Assembly: GCA_903848645.1 (NCBI GenBank)
Contig: CAINGU010000069.1
Location: forward strand, 1-42,494
Reading direction: 5' to 3'
Source of the DNA: an uncultured cyanobacterium
GTDB lineage: Bacteria; Cyanobacteriota; Cyanobacteriia; Cyanobacteriales; Nostocaceae
DNA: 42,494 nucleotides
Part shown: piece after piece, positions 26,820-35,946 of the stretch
Position numbering within the stretch: position 1 is the stretch's first letter
Layout of the letters: every line of letters starts with the position of its first letter
Notes under the pieces: generated by a model
The model's database searches: none
What the model was told of the DNA's origin: nothing
What the model saw: only the letters and a program-made list of their open reading frames with translations
Program-made: the position numbers and the translations under genes

Positions 26820-27950
26820 TTATTGATTTACTGCTAATAACTGGGAATTCTCTAATCTTGCTAACCACTTTTCTAAATAAATTTGATTGTTTTTTTGCTC
26901 AGATAAATCCTGAGTATCTAACGGATAAGGTAAAAGTCCTAAAATTGCGGCGCTAGTTACACAAAACATGGACTTTTGGAAACTCATACAAATTTGCACT
27001 CGCAAATCATCTTCCCCGCGAAGACTGCGACGATAAATATTATGTAAATACTCTGGCAGATAATGGCGCATATCCTGCATTAATAATGTGGGAGGAATAC
27101 CTGCACCACCAATAGGTAAAGGATCTGCGTATAATGCACCATATTGGAATCGAGATAAATCTGGGGGAACTTGATATGCTTGGGCGTTTAAAGACACTGT
27201 ACCCAAAAAAGGTGTACCTCTAAAAAATACCGCTTCTACATAGGGAATTGCGGTATCTGCAAGGAAGGTTAAACCAACTGATTTGGGAATCAGATCATAG
27301 ACTTTATCGCCAATTTTGACACTGTATGTAATTGGTGTCATTGCATCTGCAACTAAAGCCAGTTTAATATGTTCTACAACTTGGGGAATTGATTTAATTT
27401 GTCCGTTGTCATAGCGATCTGATAAACTCAGAAACATATCAGCCATGACTCGCCAAAATTGACCTAAACCAGTGTAATAAGCCGAGACTCGTAACTGTTC
27501 TATTAAGAATTCGGGAAACAGTTCATTTAGTCCCCAAATGAGGGGATTATATTTAAATTTAGCAGCAATAACAGCTTTAGCTCTATCTTGAAATTCTTTG
27601 GTATCTAGATATGCGTCCAAACCGCCACCACCATGCCACATCATGGTTTTCATGCAATATTCCGCATATTCAAAATTAATCCGATCATGCCATAAATGAC
27701 GGAATAATTTAGCAACAGAAATATCGCCATCAAAATATTTAAAGAAGGGAAAAAATACTAAAAATTGATGTTCAGCAATGTAAATGAGATTTTTAGAATA
27801 GGCATCTAAAACTACACCATAACTTTTAAGAATACCAACAACTTCTAAAACATTTTCGGGACTATCTTTTAGTAATGCTTCACCAGTTTGTAAGCGTTGA
27901 ATATATTCAGCTAGGGGGTTGTAAGCGGGATTTTTTTCAGTTGTTATCAT
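26820..27950 (-). CDS. cupB: CO2 hydration protein CupB (ChpX)
   Basis: CupB is the peripheral subunit of the NDH-1MS' complex that converts CO2 to bicarbonate on the cytosolic side of thylakoid membranes. The protein has 376 residues, closer to the CupB class (about 380) than to CupA (above 430). Recognisable family blocks include FFPFFKYFDGD, MMWHGGGGLDAYLDT and RFQYGALYADPLPIGGAG. It has no membrane helix. The frame is open from a TTG at 27971, but AGGAGA lies inside that extension and places the start at ATG 27950. It is the last gene of ndhF4-ndhD4-cupB. Linkage to the carboxysome genes supports the assignment. Confidence 0.88.
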   Translation of the reverse strand: MITTEKNPAYNPLAEYIQRLQTGEALLKDSPENVLEVVGILKSYGVVLDAYSKNLIYIAEHQFLVFFPFFKYFDGDISVAKLFRHLWHDRINFEYAEYCMKTMMWHGGGGLDAYLDTKEFQDRAKAVIAAKFKYNPLIWGLNELFPEFLIEQLRVSAYYTGLGQFWRVMADMFLSLSDRYDNGQIKSIPQVVEHIKLALVADAMTPITYSVKIGDKVYDLIPKSVGLTFLADTAIPYVEAVFFRGTPFLGTVSLNAQAYQVPPDLSRFQYGALYADPLPIGGAGIPPTLLMQDMRHYLPEYLHNIYRRSLRGEDDLRVQICMSFQKSMFCVTSAAILGLLPYPLDTQDLSEQKNNQIYLEKWLARLENSQLLAVNQ

Positions 27951-28006
27951 GTTAATTCTCCTGGAATTCAAATGTCTAAACTGTGATTTTTGGGATTTTT
28001 TTGAAG

Positions 28007-29503
28007 TTAAAAATCCAATAACTCCCGACTTGCGATTACATGATGATTATTCATTTTTACCATTGTGGTAATTGTGGCTTGGGTATAATTGACTAACCAA
28101 TTAGGTTGAATCCCAAAAATAACGATAGTTACTGCTAAAATAATTGCAGGTATGCGATCGCTCCAATACACACGGGGTAAGCTAGTAACTTCCGCTGATA
28201 AACGCCCAAAGAAGGCACGATTCACGAGAATTAAAAAGTAAACCGCAGTTAAACCATTTCCGAGCATTGCTAACAATGTTTGCACTGGGAAAATTTCAAA
28301 ACTGCCCCGAAAAACAATAAATTCGGAAATAAATCCCACCATTCCCGGTATACCTGCACTGGCCATGACACCAAAAATCATTAAGCTACCAATCACCGGT
28401 AAACCACGTTCTGGGTTGAGTAGTCCCCGAATTACATCTAAATCTCGACTACCAGCTTTTTTGTACACCACTCCCACCAACAGGAATAACATAGCGGATA
28501 TTAATCCGTGACTAATCATTTGCATAACTGCACCCAAGACGCTGAGGGGTGTGGATGCGGCTGCTGCTAACAAGACATAGCCCATGTGGCCGATAGAACT
28601 ATAAGCCACCATTTTTTTCATGTCTGTTTGCGCGATCGCACAAGATGCCCCAAACAAGACACTAACTACCGCCCATGTGGCTAACCAAGGTGCTGCATAA
28701 GCCCAAGCGTCTGGTAACAAGTTCATGCCAAATCGCAGTAAGCCATAAGTCCCTAATTTTAATAATATCCCAGCTAACAACACAGATATGGGTGTGGAGG
28801 CTTCTACGTGGGCATCTGGTAGCCAAGTATGGAAGGGAACGAGGGGAATTTTAATGCCAAAACCGACTAAAATGCCGACAAGCAGTAAAATTTGCGTTGC
28901 TAAGGGTAGAGATTGAGCATTTAATGTTGCTAGTCCAAAACTGGGAGAACGACTCAACCAAACCATTCCTAAGAAACTGGCTAAAATGACGATTCCTGAA
29001 AAAGCTGTATAAATCAGAAATTTTGTGGCTGCATAACCTCGTTTTTCACCTCCCCAAATCGCAATTAGCAAATATAAGGGTATTAATTCCAACTCATAAA
29101 ACAGGAAGAATAATAATAAATCCTGTGCTAAAAATGCCCCTGTCACCCCAGCACTTAATAGCAGAATTAGAGAGTAGTAAAATCTCGGACGTTGTTGGGA
29201 TTCATCGCTGCTATAAATGGCAATACAAGTTAATAATCCATTGAGAATTAATAACGGTAGAGATAAACCATCTATACCTAGATTGTAGTTTAAGCCAATA
29301 GCATCTACCCAAGGTATTGATTCAGCAAACTGTTGACCAATTTCTCCGGGGTTAAACTGAATTCCCAGAAAAATACTCCATGCGAAAATAATCACGCTAA
29401 AGACGAAAGCGATGATTCGGGATAGTTTACCAGAGATGGTAAAAGGATAGAAACCAATAAAAGCCGCACCAATTAACGGCAGTAAAATCAATGTACTGAG
29501 CAT
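28007..29503 (-). CDS. ndhD4: NDH-1 subunit NdhD4
   Basis: Proton-pumping antiporter-like subunit of the CO2-uptake NDH-1 complex in thylakoid membranes. The protein has 498 residues and about 14 hydrophobic helices. The NdhD/Mrp-antiporter hallmarks are present: LFFLFYELELIPLYLLIAIW with the key glutamate, [19 protein letters not shown], and KKMVAYSSIGHMGYVLLA. Its place between ndhF4 and cupB separates it from the respiratory ndhD at 38382. It begins 73 bp after ndhF4, and the gap contains a GC-rich hairpin; it ends 57 bp before the cupB start. Confidence 0.9.
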   Translation of the reverse strand: MLSTLILLPLIGAAFIGFYPFTISGKLSRIIAFVFSVIIFAWSIFLGIQFNPGEIGQQFAESIPWVDAIGLNYNLGIDGLSLPLLILNGLLTCIAIYSSDESQQRPRFYYSLILLLSAGVTGAFLAQDLLLFFLFYELELIPLYLLIAIWGGEKRGYAATKFLIYTAFSGIVILASFLGMVWLSRSPSFGLATLNAQSLPLATQILLLVGILVGFGIKIPLVPFHTWLPDAHVEASTPISVLLAGILLKLGTYGLLRFGMNLLPDAWAYAAPWLATWAVVSVLFGASCAIAQTDMKKMVAYSSIGHMGYVLLAAAASTPLSVLGAVMQMISHGLISAMLFLLVGVVYKKAGSRDLDVIRGLLNPERGLPVIGSLMIFGVMASAGIPGMVGFISEFIVFRGSFEIFPVQTLLAMLGNGLTAVYFLILVNRAFFGRLSAEVTSLPRVYWSDRIPAIILAVTIVIFGIQPNWLVNYTQATITTMVKMNNHHVIASRELLDF

Positions 29504-29550
29504 AGCAATTAGGGAATAAGGGGGGAATTTTCTTCTTGGTTCTGACTTTT

Positions 29551-29569
29551 GGGCGCAAGCCCTGCGCCC
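29551..29569. repeat. GC-rich hairpin in the ndhF4-ndhD4 spacer
   Basis: Arms GGGCGCA (29551-29557) and TGCGCCC (29563-29569) enclose five bases. A close relative lies at 34969-34987 between ccmM and ccmN. It is a known style of dispersed repeat in Nostocales and is transcribed as part of the operon. Confidence 0.75.
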
Positions 29570-29576
29570 CTACTAC

Positions 29577-31433
29577 CTAAAAAGGCAATTTATCGAATAA
29601 ACCCAATGACAAACTAATGGCAAAACCGAGAATGCTAATGACGACAAGAATTGTCAGCATATAGCCTTGGGATTGACCAGAAATACTGTATTTCAAACTT
29701 TGTCCGCTAAAAATCGCAGCAAAGCCGATTAAGTTGACTAGACCATCTACCAAAAAGCGATCGCTCCACGCGGATATCCTCGATAACAGCGCCACAGCAC
29801 TTACAATCGTTAAGCGATAAATGCGGTCTATGTAAAAATCATAGCCTAATAAGTCTTGTATAAGTCTCCAAATCAAAATCCTGGATCTTGACCAAGCTTT
29901 GTGAAGATGAATTGTTGCGCCAATAGTTACTCCAGTAACTGTGGAAGCGACTAAAGATCCAACTATATACCAATCTAAGCTTTCCCAACTAGGTAATAAA
30001 TACCATTGCTGTAGCATTAGAGGTAATAATAGGGTCAGAATAGTTAAAGTCACCATTGGTAATGCCATAGGCCAGGCAACTTCTGGAGCGCGGCGGGTTT
30101 TTGGTTGGGGTTGTCCCCAAAAAATTAATCGGAATACCCTAGTTAAATTCAACGCGGTTAAGCCATTAACTAAGATTAAAACCACAATTACCCAAGGGCT
30201 AATCTTTACTAAGCCATCAGCCCATGCTAACATTGCCCAAAAACTCCCCAGAGGCAGTAGTGTTACCATACCTGCCGAACCGACTATAAAAGCGGTGGTA
30301 GTTGCTGGCATTTTTGACCACAAACCCCCCATTTCTGTTAAGTCTTGGGTTTGGGTGGTATAGATAACTGAACCAGAACTCATGAATAATAAGGCTTTGG
30401 CAATGGCATGACTCAGAAGTAACATTAACGCTACTCCACCCTGTTCCAAGCCTACCGCCAAAAATACCAATCCCATGTAAGCACTGGTGGAATGAGAGAG
30501 CGCTCGCTTAATATCAATTTGGGCTAAAGATACCAATGTCGCGCCCACTGCGGTCATTACCCCCACTACTACCAAAGTATTCAAGGCAATGGGGGACAAA
30601 GATAATAATGGTTGAATCTTGTAAAGGACATAAGCACCGCCACCTACGACTAAAGAGTTTCGCATTACCGAAGCTGGGTTAGGTCCCTCCATAGCCTCAT
30701 CTAACCACAGGTGCAAGGGAAATTGAGCGCACTTACCCGCAGGACCAGCAATTAAACCTAAACCGAGTAAAGTTGCTGTGACTGGGTTTAAATCAGCCGT
30801 TTGCGCCCACTCATACAAATCCGAAAAGTTTAAGCTGCCGGCTAAAGTAGAAAGAGTGACTACAGCCATTAACAGCAATAAGTCCCCTACCCGCTTCGTT
30901 AAAAAAGCATCTCGCGCCGCCGTAACTACCAACGGTTGAGCATACCAAAATCCGACAAGTAAATAAGTAGAAAGGGTGAGAACTTCCAGCAAAGCATAGC
31001 TGAGAAATAAAGAATCACTAATTGCTAAACCACTCAGAGCAGCTTCAAAAAATCCTACTAGACCAAAAAACCGGGCTAAAGACCAATCTTTTTCCATGTA
31101 GCCCAGGGCGTAAATTTGTGCCAACAGACTTAATCCAGTAATTAAAACTGTTGCCCCAACACTGACTACGGAAATTTCTAAAGCAAAAGATAATTGAAAA
31201 TCAGCAGCTTGAAACCAAGTAATTACTAAATTTTCCTGCTCTCGATTCCAGATATCTTTAAATACTAATAAACTATGGACAAAACCCAAGATGGTAGTCA
31301 ATAAGTTCAAGTAGGCCGCAGGTCTAGGTCCTGTACGGTGGATGATTCCTATACTCCAAGGCAATGTTAAAATTGCCCCTAGTAAGCTATAAAGAGGTAC
31401 GAACCAACTTGTTAAAAATAGAAACTCATTCAT
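29577..31433 (-). CDS. ndhF4: NDH-1 subunit NdhF4
   Basis: Large membrane subunit of the constitutive CO2-uptake NDH-1 complex. It has 618 residues and about 16 predicted helices. NdhF hallmarks include LFLSYALLEVLTLSTYLLVG with the conserved glutamate, AGPAGKCAQFPLHLWLDEAM and DIKRALSHSTSAYMGLVFLA. The C-terminal part is short compared with respiratory NdhF1, as expected for the NdhF3/F4 types. The start ATG at 31433 has AAGGA upstream. It heads the operon ndhF4-ndhD4-cupB and is divergent from ccmK2 across a 656-bp spacer. Confidence 0.9.
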   Translation of the reverse strand: MNEFLFLTSWFVPLYSLLGAILTLPWSIGIIHRTGPRPAAYLNLLTTILGFVHSLLVFKDIWNREQENLVITWFQAADFQLSFALEISVVSVGATVLITGLSLLAQIYALGYMEKDWSLARFFGLVGFFEAALSGLAISDSLFLSYALLEVLTLSTYLLVGFWYAQPLVVTAARDAFLTKRVGDLLLLMAVVTLSTLAGSLNFSDLYEWAQTADLNPVTATLLGLGLIAGPAGKCAQFPLHLWLDEAMEGPNPASVMRNSLVVGGGAYVLYKIQPLLSLSPIALNTLVVVGVMTAVGATLVSLAQIDIKRALSHSTSAYMGLVFLAVGLEQGGVALMLLLSHAIAKALLFMSSGSVIYTTQTQDLTEMGGLWSKMPATTTAFIVGSAGMVTLLPLGSFWAMLAWADGLVKISPWVIVVLILVNGLTALNLTRVFRLIFWGQPQPKTRRAPEVAWPMALPMVTLTILTLLLPLMLQQWYLLPSWESLDWYIVGSLVASTVTGVTIGATIHLHKAWSRSRILIWRLIQDLLGYDFYIDRIYRLTIVSAVALLSRISAWSDRFLVDGLVNLIGFAAIFSGQSLKYSISGQSQGYMLTILVVISILGFAISLSLGLFDKLPF

Positions 31434-32089
31434 TTAATATTTTCCTTGACAACATATTCCTGATTCTCTTAAACAGCCTTTAAATAATCATTTGCTCAAA
31501 AAACAATATCTTTGAGAAAATCTATGTTTTCTTAACTTTTTTTAGCTCAATCTGCCTAAGCACATTTACTTTAGATTAGCCTATTGTCGAGCAATTAAAT
31601 ATAATTTAACATTTTAGATATTCTAGTAATTGTTGAACAACATTTTTTATTTTTCCACTTTTTTAAAATTTGTTTTTTAAGTACGTTGGTAAAATTTGCA
31701 GATTTTTACCCCCTGTTTATGGCAATAGCGAACTGTAAGAAAGATATAGCCAGTAGCTCGTCCATCTCATACATAGCACTCACCGCTCCTCCTTATTAAA
31801 GAATTAGCCCAGACTATGAACTATAGTAATTCTCAAAGTGATAAAGAAATTATAAAGCATAAGTTGTCACTCTAGGGATCAGTGAACTTTAGTGTCACAA
31901 AAGAGCGCATGAACTTTTGTTAACTTTTTTTAATATATTTTATTACAAACTATTATAGTAATTTATGTTGCCAGGGATGCCAAGGTTTCATAAGCTTAAA
32001 TGTGGCGGTATTTTGGAATCAGGATGAGCATCCCCGTCCAAAATTTCCACCCATAGTTCTAATTCGATTAATTTTTTAGGAGTTCTGCG
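31434..32089. promoter_or_regulatory. Divergent control region between ndhF4 and ccmK2
   Basis: This 656-bp AT-rich spacer contains no supported gene and must hold promoters for both halves of the carbon-concentrating locus. A TTA-N8-TAA motif at 31920-31933 fits the loose LysR-type CmpR pattern, but such motifs arise easily in AT-rich DNA. I see no convincing NdhR (CcmR) site. The ribosome-binding site of ccmK2 is AGGAG just before 32083. Confidence 0.5.
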
Positions 32090-32398
32090 ATGCCCATTGC
32101 AGTTGGAATGATTGAAACTAAAGGCTTTCCCGCAGTAGTAGAAGCTGCTGACGCAATGGTGAAAGCCGCTCGTGTGACTTTAGTAGGATATGAAAAAATT
32201 GGTAGCGCTCGCGTTACAGTTATTGTCAGGGGAGATGTTTCTGAAGTACAAGCTTCAGTAGCTGCTGGCGTTGAAGCGGCAAAAAGAGTCAACGGTGGTG
32301 AAGTGGTATCTACCCACATCATTGCTCGTCCCCATGAAAACTTAGAATACGTTTTGCCAATTCGTTATACAGAAGCAGTAGAACAGTTCCGCGCTTAG
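32090..32398 (+). CDS. ccmK2: Carboxysome shell protein CcmK2
   Basis: BMC-domain hexamer that tiles the facets of the beta-carboxysome shell. It has 102 residues, the length of CcmK2. The BMC core is [20 protein letters not shown], and the pore loop is [10 protein letters not shown]. It lacks the C-terminal extension seen in the next gene. The order K2-K1-L-M-N matches Synechocystis. AGGAG precedes the ATG. It is the first gene of the operon and the one expected to be made in greatest amount. Confidence 0.95.
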   Translation: MPIAVGMIETKGFPAVVEAADAMVKAARVTLVGYEKIGSARVTVIVRGDVSEVQASVAAGVEAAKRVNGGEVVSTHIIARPHENLEYVLPIRYTEAVEQFRA

Positions 32399-32443
32399 TT
32401 TAAATCTGGTACAAGTAAAAATTTAATTTAAGGACAAAAACAA

Positions 32444-32788
32444 ATGTCAATTGCTGTAGGAATGGTAGAAACTCTAGGCTTTCCAGCCGTAGTCGAAGCT
32501 GCTGATGCCATGGTAAAAGCTGCTCGTGTTACTTTGGTCGGCTATGAAAAAATCGGTAGTGGTCGGGTAACAGTTATCGTCCGTGGTGACGTTTCTGAAG
32601 TTCAAGCTTCCGTAGGTGCTGGAGTAGAATCAGTTAAGCGCGTCAACGGTGGACAAGTGCTATCTACCCACATCATTGCTCGTCCTCACGAAAACTTGGA
32701 ATATGTCCTCCCCATTCGTTATACCGAAGATGTAGAACAATTCCGGGAAGGTGTTAACACAATTCGCCCTTTCGGTAGAAGACCATAA
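32444..32788 (+). CDS. ccmK1: Carboxysome shell protein CcmK1
   Basis: Second facet-forming BMC hexamer, 114 residues, nearly identical to CcmK2 over the first 100. It differs by a basic C-terminal tail [13 protein letters not shown], which is the feature separating CcmK1 from CcmK2. The pore motif [10 protein letters not shown] is kept. AAGGAC lies upstream of the ATG. The two paralogues could form mixed hexamers or layers. It ends 6 bp before ccmL. Confidence 0.93.
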   Translation: MSIAVGMVETLGFPAVVEAADAMVKAARVTLVGYEKIGSGRVTVIVRGDVSEVQASVGAGVESVKRVNGGQVLSTHIIARPHENLEYVLPIRYTEDVEQFREGVNTIRPFGRRP

Positions 32789-32794
32789 TTAATA

Positions 32795-33100
32795 ATGCAA
32801 ATTGCCAGAGTTCGTGGCACGGTAACTAGCACCCAAAAAGATCCCAGTCTGCGGGGTGTGAAACTACTAATGTTGCAATTAATAGATGAAAATGGCAATC
32901 TCCTGCCAGTATACGAGGTAGCAGCCGATAACAGTGTAGGGGCAGGAGTGGATGAGTGGGTACTTATCAGTCGTGGTAGCGCGGCTCGTCAAGTCCCAGG
33001 TAATGAACAACGACCGTTAGACGCAGCAGTAGTGGCAATTATAGACACCATTTACGTTGAAGATCGTGTAATTTACAGCAAAAAAGACCAGTATAGATAG
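32795..33100 (+). CDS. ccmL: Carboxysome vertex protein CcmL
   Basis: BMV (EutN/CcmL) pentamer that closes the twelve vertices of the shell. It has 101 residues, the usual length. Hallmarks are MQIARVRGTVTSTQKDPSLR, GVKLLMLQLIDENG, the loop DSVGAGVDEWV-like (here DNSVGAGVDEWVLI), and AAVVAIIDTIYVE. It follows ccmK1 by 6 bp, so translation coupling is likely; a ribosome-binding site is not obvious. Confidence 0.95.
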   Translation: MQIARVRGTVTSTQKDPSLRGVKLLMLQLIDENGNLLPVYEVAADNSVGAGVDEWVLISRGSAARQVPGNEQRPLDAAVVAIIDTIYVEDRVIYSKKDQYR

Positions 33101-33115
33101 TCACCCCTGACGGGG

Positions 33116-33187
33116 AATTCAAAATTAAAAATTCAAAATTCAAAAAGAAGAAATCAATTTTGAAATTTAAGATTTGAAATTTGAATT
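33116..33187. repeat. AT-rich inverted repeat in the ccmL-ccmM spacer
   Basis: Two 30-nt arms, one made of AATTCAAAATT units (33116-33145) and the other of the complementary TTTTGAAATTT type (33158-33187), are imperfect inverted repeats. They would fold into a long AU-rich stem in the operon mRNA. Similar tracts are common spacers in this group of cyanobacteria. Confidence 0.6.
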
Positions 33188-33236
33188 GGAGCGTAGCCAC
33201 TGACTATTAAGAAAAAGCTTATGGAGGAATCTCGCA

Positions 33237-34904
33237 ATGGTAGTCCGCAGCACGGCGGCACCCCCAACCCCGTGGTCAAGGAGTTTAGCAGAACCAAACA
33301 TTCATGAAACTGCATTTGTCCACTCTTCTTGTAACCTCATTGGTGATGTCAATATAGGTGCAAATGTAATCATTGCACCGGGGACTGCGATTAGAGCAGA
33401 TGAAGGTACACCTTTTAGTGTTGGTGAAAATACCAATATTCAGGATGGTGTCGTCATTCATGGGTTGGAGCAAGGCCGAGTCATTGGTGACGATGGCAAG
33501 GAATACTCAGTATGGGTTGGGAAAAGTGCCTCCATTACCCACATGGCACTGATTCATGGACCTGCTTACGTTGGCGATAGTTGTTTTATTGGCTTTCGTT
33601 CTACGGTATTTAATGCCAAGGTTGGTCCAGGCTGCATTGTCATGATGCACGCCTTAATTCAAGATGTAGAAATTCCACCGGGTAAATACGTAGCTTCTGG
33701 ATCAATAATTACTACCCAGCAGCAAGCGGATAGATTGCCAGATGTCCAAGTGCAGGATCAAGAATTTGCTCACCATGTAGTAGGGATAAATCAGGCTTTA
33801 CGGGCTGGTTATCACTGTGCTGCGGATAGCAAGTGTATTGCGCCCATTCGGGATGAACTAAATCTTTCCGTGGCTAAATCTTATACAAGTATTGAAGTTG
33901 AAGAGTTAGATAGGAGTAGTGACGTTGTGAGCTATAGCTTAGGTACAGAAACAGTAGATCAATTACGTTATCTACTAGAGCAAGGATTTAAAATTGGTAC
34001 AGAACACGTAGACCAAAGACGTTTTCGGACAGGTTCTTGGCAAAGTTGTCAAGCCATTGAAACTCGGTCTTTAGGTGAAGCTGTTTCTGCTGTAGAATCT
34101 TGTTTAAGAGATCACAGCGGCGAATATGTGCGTCTATTTGGTATTGATAACGGCAGAAGACGAGTATTAGAAACTATTGTTCAACGTCCTGAAGGTGTTG
34201 TTGCTGGTACATCTAGCTTTAAAGCCCCTGTTGCTGCATCTGCTGGCAGTTACAACGGCAATGGCAACGGTAACGGAAGTGCTGTTGGTAGTGCCAAACT
34301 AAGTGCGGAAACTGTAGATCAAATCCGGCAACTTTTGGCTGGTGGTTTCAAAATTGGTACAGAACACGTAGATGAGCGCCGTTTCCGTACAGGGTCTTGG
34401 GATACCTGTCAACCAATTGAATCTAATTCGACTCAAGCAGTTGTGTCTGCTTTGGAAGAGTGTATAGAATCCCATCAAGGCGAGTATGTACGTTTAATTG
34501 GGATTGACACCAAGGCTAAACGCCGCGTATTGGAAGCAATTATCCAAAGACCAAACGGACAAGTAGTATCTTCTGGTAGCACCAAATCATTTACCAGTAC
34601 AAGTTCTGGAACTGCAACCGCAACTGCGACAGCTACCAGCACCCGTTTAAGTAGCGAAATAGTAGATCAATTACGCCAACTGTTGTCCAGTGGGGCAAAA
34701 ATTGCGGTTGAACACGTAGATCAACGCCGCTTCCGCACAGGGACTTGGGCAGTTGCGGGTCAAATTCAGGCTACATCTGACAGAGAAGCGATCGCTGCTT
34801 TAGAAGGATATGTTTCTGAATATCCAGGCGAATATGTGCGTTTAGTTGGGACTGACCCCAAAGCCAAACGCCGCGTATTAGAAGCAATTATTCAACGTCC
34901 ATAA
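33237..34904 (+). CDS. ccmM: Carboxysome assembly protein CcmM with gamma-carbonic anhydrase domain and three SSUL repeats
   Basis: CcmM links Rubisco to the shell. It has 555 residues. Residues 1 to about 210 form a left-handed beta-helix of gamma-carbonic anhydrase type. Metal-binding histidines H75, H102 and H107 are present, as is the cysteine pair C194/C200 that activates the enzyme through a disulfide, so activity is likely. Three Rubisco small-subunit-like (SSUL) modules follow at about 237-325, 355-440 and 468-555, each with TVDQLR- or IVDQLR-type starts and EHVDxRRFRTG. Cysteine is present in the first two (SCQAIE, TCQPIE) but not in the third. Linkers are low-complexity (N/G and T/A). 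An internal start for a short isoform is at 33927. Confidence 0.96.
   Translation: MVVRSTAAPPTPWSRSLAEPNIHETAFVHSSCNLIGDVNIGANVIIAPGTAIRADEGTPFSVGENTNIQDGVVIHGLEQGRVIGDDGKEYSVWVGKSASITHMALIHGPAYVGDSCFIGFRSTVFNAKVGPGCIVMMHALIQDVEIPPGKYVASGSIITTQQQADRLPDVQVQDQEFAHHVVGINQALRAGYHCAADSKCIAPIRDELNLSVAKSYTSIEVEELDRSSDVVSYSLGTETVDQLRYLLEQGFKIGTEHVDQRRFRTGSWQSCQAIETRSLGEAVSAVESCLRDHSGEYVRLFGIDNGRRRVLETIVQRPEGVVAGTSSFKAPVAASAGSYNGNGNGNGSAVGSAKLSAETVDQIRQLLAGGFKIGTEHVDERRFRTGSWDTCQPIESNSTQAVVSALEECIESHQGEYVRLIGIDTKAKRRVLEAIIQRPNGQVVSSGSTKSFTSTSSGTATATATATSTRLSSEIVDQLRQLLSSGAKIAVEHVDQRRFRTGTWAVAGQIQATSDREAIAALEGYVSEYPGEYVRLVGTDPKAKRRVLEAIIQRP
33912..33929 (+). promoter_or_regulatory. Internal ribosome-binding site and GTG start for the short CcmM isoform
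   Basis: AGGAG at 33912-33916 lies ten bases before an in-frame GTG at 33927, codon 231 of ccmM. Starting here would give a 325-residue protein of about 35 kDa made only of the three SSUL modules. This is the size and layout of CcmM-35, which is known to be translated from an internal start in Synechococcus. Confidence 0.7.
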
Positions 34905-34968
34905 AGAGGCAGGGAGCAGGGAGTATGAGAGAAATTTTCTTTGTTCTTTATTATTCTGACTCCTGACT

Positions 34969-34987
34969 GGGCGCAGGACCTGCGCCC
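34969..34987. repeat. GC-rich palindrome in the ccmM-ccmN spacer
   Basis: GGGCGCAGG and CCTGCGCCC are perfect 9-bp arms around a single base, which would give a very stable but tightly looped hairpin or cruciform. It is related to the hairpin at 29551-29569. It lies 50 bp before the ccmN start. Confidence 0.8.
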
Positions 34988-35036
34988 CTACCTCCTGATA
35001 CATCGTCCATTTCCGGCTTCCGAGGTAATAAATTCC

Positions 35037-35846
35037 ATGTCTGTATCGCTGCTACGCCTGGGCGATAGATTTGATGCTCATATTCATGGCGACGTGATTA
35101 TTCATCCCAGCGCGGTGTTAGCTCCTGGGGTAATTCTCCAAGCGGCTAATAACAGTACAATTGTGATTGGTGCTGGGGTCTGTCTGGGTATGGGGTCAAT
35201 TCTCCAAGTAAGTGAGGGTATTCTAGAAATAGAAGCAGGAGCAAACCTGGGAGCCGGTTTCTTGATGGTTGGTGAAGGCAAAATTGGGGCTAATGCTTGT
35301 ATTGGTGCAGCGACAACGGTTTTTAACTGTTCCGTAGCACCAGGTCAGGTTATTCCCTCTGGTTCAATTTTGGGAGATAATAGTCGGCAGATTGTTGAAC
35401 CGTCAGCGGTACAACCACAATCTACTAATTCTCAACCAAAGAAACCAGCGGAATCAGCGGAAAAACTTGAATCTCCTGATTCTCAACCAGAGAAACCAGA
35501 GGAACAGGAAAAATTTATTTCCTCAACTCAACTCTCGGTTGCGGCTTTTCTGGAGTTTAAACACCAATCTACGCCTGTATCTCCACCTTCACCTACACCG
35601 AAAAGCCAGTCTCCACCAGAGTCAGAAACGGCTGCGGTTAGTGATTCTACGTCGGTTGAAACTCCGCTCCCAGAGTCTACAGAAACTACCTCTGGGGACT
35701 TAGAACCCAGTGAGTCTGATTTGGAAACTCACAATATTTTTGGCACGCAAATTTATGGACAAGGTAGCATAAATAGGCTGCTGAGTACATTGTTTCCCCA
35801 TAGGCAATCTTTGGGTAACGAAAACCCTGACAATTCTTCAGGTTAA
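35037..35846 (+). CDS. ccmN: Carboxysome adaptor protein CcmN
   Basis: CcmN bridges CcmM in the core to the CcmK shell. From the ATG at 35037 it has 269 residues. The frame is open from a TTG at 34941, but that extension runs through the GC palindrome, so it is rejected. GAGG precedes the chosen start. Residues about 15-125 form hexapeptide beta-helix repeats (VLAPGVILQAANNSTIVIG, LGAGFLMVGEGKIGANACIG). A Pro/Glu/Ser/Gln-rich linker follows, with an internal repeat of SQPKKPA and SQPEKPE. The C-terminal peptide (NIFGTQIYGQGSINRLLSTL) is the amphipathic encapsulation peptide that binds CcmK. Confidence 0.93.
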   Translation: MSVSLLRLGDRFDAHIHGDVIIHPSAVLAPGVILQAANNSTIVIGAGVCLGMGSILQVSEGILEIEAGANLGAGFLMVGEGKIGANACIGAATTVFNCSVAPGQVIPSGSILGDNSRQIVEPSAVQPQSTNSQPKKPAESAEKLESPDSQPEKPEEQEKFISSTQLSVAAFLEFKHQSTPVSPPSPTPKSQSPPESETAAVSDSTSVETPLPESTETTSGDLEPSESDLETHNIFGTQIYGQGSINRLLSTLFPHRQSLGNENPDNSSG

Positions 35847-35946
35847 GTGTTAAGTATGAAGTGTGAACTTAAGTCCATATTGAAATGCTAGTTTTCATTC
35901 TTCTATGATTGAAGACCCTATATGAACCTTATCCTGGAAAATTTAA

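Noticed and set aside
31920-31933. TTA-N8-TAA motif as a CmpR site before ccmK2
   Set aside because: The pattern is too loose in such AT-rich DNA to be called a site; mentioned only as a possibility in the spacer entry.
34941-35036. N-terminal extension of ccmN from a TTG codon
   Set aside because: The added residues are encoded by the GC palindrome and spacer repeat; the ATG at 35037 has GAGG upstream and begins the conserved CcmN sequence.
35392-35703. 103-codon open frame rich in Asn, Arg and Leu inside ccmN
   Set aside because: It is the shifted-frame shadow of the repetitive CcmN linker.
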